Shown: positions 5,158-6,570 of the stretch, one piece after another
Layout: the number at the start of each line of letters is the position of its first letter
How positions within the stretch are numbered: position 1 is the first letter of the stretch
DNA from: Balneolales bacterium
Lineage (GTDB): Bacteria; Bacteroidota; Rhodothermia; Balneolales; Natronogracilivirgulaceae
Direction of reading: 5' to 3'
Length of the DNA: 6,570 nucleotides
Assembly: GCA_007131535.1 (NCBI GenBank)
Contig: SLQI01000331.1
Location: forward strand, 1-6,570
Made by a program: the position numbers and the translations under genes
Notes under the pieces: generated by a model
Told to the model about the DNA's origin: nothing
Databases searched by the model: none
Seen by the model: the letters and a program-made list of their open reading frames with translations, nothing else

Positions 5158-6401
5158 CGGTTCACCTCCTTCATCAGAGGGTTTTCATCAATTAGAGTTT
5201 CCGGGGTTAGTACTGGTACCACACGCTCTGCAATATCCAGCAGGTCAATAAATATGCTTCGGAGCAGAATGAGGGCGGTTGAATTTTGTTCGACAATGAG
5301 TGAGAACAACCTGACCGGGCGGTAAGGTACATCGCCGTAGCCATCACCATCGAGATCATAGCCGCTGTAATGGCTCCAGTAGTTTTTATCAAAGGTACTG
5401 TAAGCCCGCCGGCTGTTGGTGGCGACATCAAAGGCATTGTTGATAAAATCGTTTTTGGTAAAATGGTTATCCGGGCTGTTGGCAAGAATCCGGATAGCCC
5501 AGCCGTTTTCGCGGAACCGGTTGTTTTCGACTTCCATCCTGCTGCTGCCGTCAATCCGGATAGCCGCGGTGTTGCGGATAAACTGATTGTGGGTAATCCG
5601 GCTGTCGCGCATATCCTTGAGCAGCATTCCATAAGAAGAGGAGCCCCAGTTATCCAGGAACAGGTTGTAATGCATATCCACATTTTCGCTGTACATCACC
5701 GCCGTTCCGGCTCCGTTGTTCCGGAATGTGTTGCCGTTGTACACGCAATCATTGGAAAACATGAAGTGCAGTCCGTAGCGGATATTTCCCTCCGCTTCAT
5801 TTCGTAAGATCTCGCTATCCTCCACATATTCCAGATAGATCCCGTCGCGATGCCCCTTAATGGTATTGCCGCGAATCAGGAGGTCGTTGGTGTACCAGGC
5901 ATGGATGCCGTTGGCCGAGGTCGCTTCGCGGGTTCCGTAGGCGGTTAATTTATTATCCAGAACCTGGGTCCGGTGGGCGCGGGCGAGATAGATACCGAAG
6001 AAGTTATCATCCAGAATGTTATTGCGGACAATTCCATCAGTTACCCTGTCAAAGCGGATAGCTGCATTGTCGCGAATGTGGCTGGATTCAGACCCGGTAA
6101 TTGTGAACCCTTCAATAAGCACATTGTTTGCATTTACCCGGATCACCTCACCCTGATGCTGTGCATCAATTACCGGGTTATTCAGACCGATCAGGGCGAT
6201 TTCATGTTCGATCAACAGCGGGGTATCGGTATGTTCCCCGCCATCAACCCAAACCGTATCCCCGTCGGAGGCATAGGAGACGGCTTCGCTTAAGCTGGTG
6301 AAGCTTCTTTCTCCCACGGTTATTTCACCATCCGCGGCGGCAAGTCCCGGCAAAAATGCCAGTACAGCCCCCATCAGTATGATGTTGATTAATACTTTCA
6401 T
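5154..6401 (-). CDS. nosD: Periplasmic nitrous oxide reductase maturation protein NosD
   Basis: A 415-residue protein from the chosen start, with an N-terminal signal peptide (residues 1 to about 23, KVLINIILMGAVLAFLPG then LAAA before DGE). The body is a right-handed parallel beta-helix of many NosD/CASH repeats (about residues 60-335), recognisable as N-x-F-x-x-N type turns. Family landmarks include RDGIYLEY (185-192), RYGLHFMFS (208-216), AVMYS (234-238), YGMLLKD (257-263), NYWSHY (340-345), YDLDGDGYGDVPYRPV (348-363) and LTPETL (398-403). It exports to the periplasm and works with NosF and NosY to mature the CuZ centre of NosZ. The ATG at 6401 is preferred over one at 6470, because AGGGAG lies eight bases upstream (6410-6415) and the signal peptide then begins correctly. 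The 23 extra residues of the longer frame would be translation of an intergenic repeat. It lies 103 bases after the upstream partial gene. Confidence 0.95.
   Translation of the reverse strand: MKVLINIILMGAVLAFLPGLAAADGEITVGERSFTSLSEAVSYASDGDTVWVDGGEHTDTPLLIEHEIALIGLNNPVIDAQHQGEVIRVNANNVLIEGFTITGSESSHIRDNAAIRFDRVTDGIVRNNILDDNFFGIYLARAHRTQVLDNKLTAYGTREATSANGIHAWYTNDLLIRGNTIKGHRDGIYLEYVEDSEILRNEAEGNIRYGLHFMFSNDCVYNGNTFRNNGAGTAVMYSENVDMHYNLFLDNWGSSSYGMLLKDMRDSRITHNQFIRNTAAIRIDGSSRMEVENNRFRENGWAIRILANSPDNHFTKNDFINNAFDVATNSRRAYSTFDKNYWSHYSGYDLDGDGYGDVPYRPVRLFSLIVEQNSTALILLRSIFIDLLDIAERVVPVLTPETLIDENPLMKEVNR
5162..5171 (-). promoter_or_regulatory. Strong Shine-Dalgarno sequence for nosF inside the end of nosD
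   Basis: The minus strand reads AAGGAGGTGA, a full match to the 16S anti-Shine-Dalgarno tail, with AAGGAGG seven bases before the nosF ATG at 5157. It lies within the last codons of nosD (K-E-V-N-R). Together with the ATGA overlap it points to coupled translation and a fixed NosD:NosF ratio. Confidence 0.85.
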
Positions 6402-6423
6402 TGTGTTGACTCCCTGTGTTTTT

Positions 6424-6500
6424 GGTAATTCGGTAATTGAGGGAATGAGGTAATTAGGAGGAATCCCCATTTACCTTATTTGCCATAATTACCTATTTAC
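6424..6500. repeat. GGTAATT-type periodic repeat with inverted arms in the nosD leader
   Basis: Plus-strand GGTAATT occurs at 6424 and 6432 (8-base spacing) and again at 6449, with AGGGAATG between. The opposite strand carries GGTAATT at 6487-6493 and shorter GGTAA forms nearby. AGGTAATTA at 6448-6456 is a perfect 9-bp match to TAATTACCT at 6486-6494, so the nosD leader can fold into a hairpin with a 29-base loop. It fills most of the 103-base gap between the upstream gene and nosD; no other promoter or gene is evident there. Confidence 0.75.
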
Positions 6501-6504
6501 AATA

Positions 6505-6570
6505 TCACTGGCCCCACTTTTCCCGGACGAGTACTTTTACTTCGTCCCAGTCGAGTAGGTTTCCGTCGTA
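6505..6570 (-). CDS. C-terminal end of an upstream gene, possibly nosL (partial)
   Basis: The frame is open from the window edge to a TGA at 6505-6507, encoding 21 residues that end LLDWDEVKVLVREKWGQ. A G-x-x-L-x-W-x-E-V stretch near the C-terminus fits many NosL copper-binding lipoproteins, and nosL often precedes nosD in related nos clusters. The fragment is too short to prove this; a cytochrome or another accessory protein is also possible. It lies on the same strand as nosD and is probably in the same operon. Confidence 0.5.
   Translation of the reverse strand, partial: YDGNLLDWDEVKVLVREKWGQ

Noticed and set aside
6402..6470. A 23-residue N-terminal extension of NosD starting at the ATG at 6470
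   Set aside because: It is translation of the GGTAATT repeat, has no ribosome-binding site, and would push the signal peptide inside the protein. The ATG at 6401 has a Shine-Dalgarno sequence and a proper signal peptide.

Overview
All genes in this window lie on the minus strand, so transcription runs from high to low coordinates. The organism looks like a member of the Bacteroidota/Balneolota/Rhodothermota group. This rests on the nosD-nosF-nosY order, mid-range GC, A-rich start regions without Shine-Dalgarno sequences on most genes, and intergenic gaps filled with short-period repeats. That assignment is inference from style, not from a marker gene.

The right half (about 6570 to 3674) is the maturation part of a nitrous oxide reductase (nos) cluster. 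The last 21 codons of an upstream gene, possibly nosL, enter at the right edge. They are followed by nosD (periplasmic beta-helix protein), nosF (ABC ATPase) and nosY (six-helix permease). The three nos genes are tightly packed: nosD/nosF and nosF/nosY overlap by ATGA, and each start has a clear Shine-Dalgarno sequence. Together they supply NosZ with what it needs for its copper-sulfur centre.

The left half (3467 to 1) holds five genes on the same strand, separated by wider gaps: a small cupin, a COX15-type heme A synthase (ctaA), a RIC/YtfE/ScdA di-iron protein that repairs iron-sulfur clusters damaged by NO, and two related four-helix membrane proteins, the second cut off by the window edge. 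The content suggests a nitrogen-oxide respiration and NO-defence neighbourhood with an attached heme-copper oxidase function.

The most unusual material is between the genes. The gaps before nosD, before the cupin and before ctaA contain imperfect tandem arrays with an 8-base period, each present as two arms in opposite orientation. A fourth short gap holds a perfect 21-base palindrome. The gap before the RIC gene instead holds a GC-rich element in which one 13-base motif occurs three times in alternating orientation, so that two mutually exclusive stems can form in the mRNA leader. No tRNA, rRNA, CRISPR array or transposase gene was seen.
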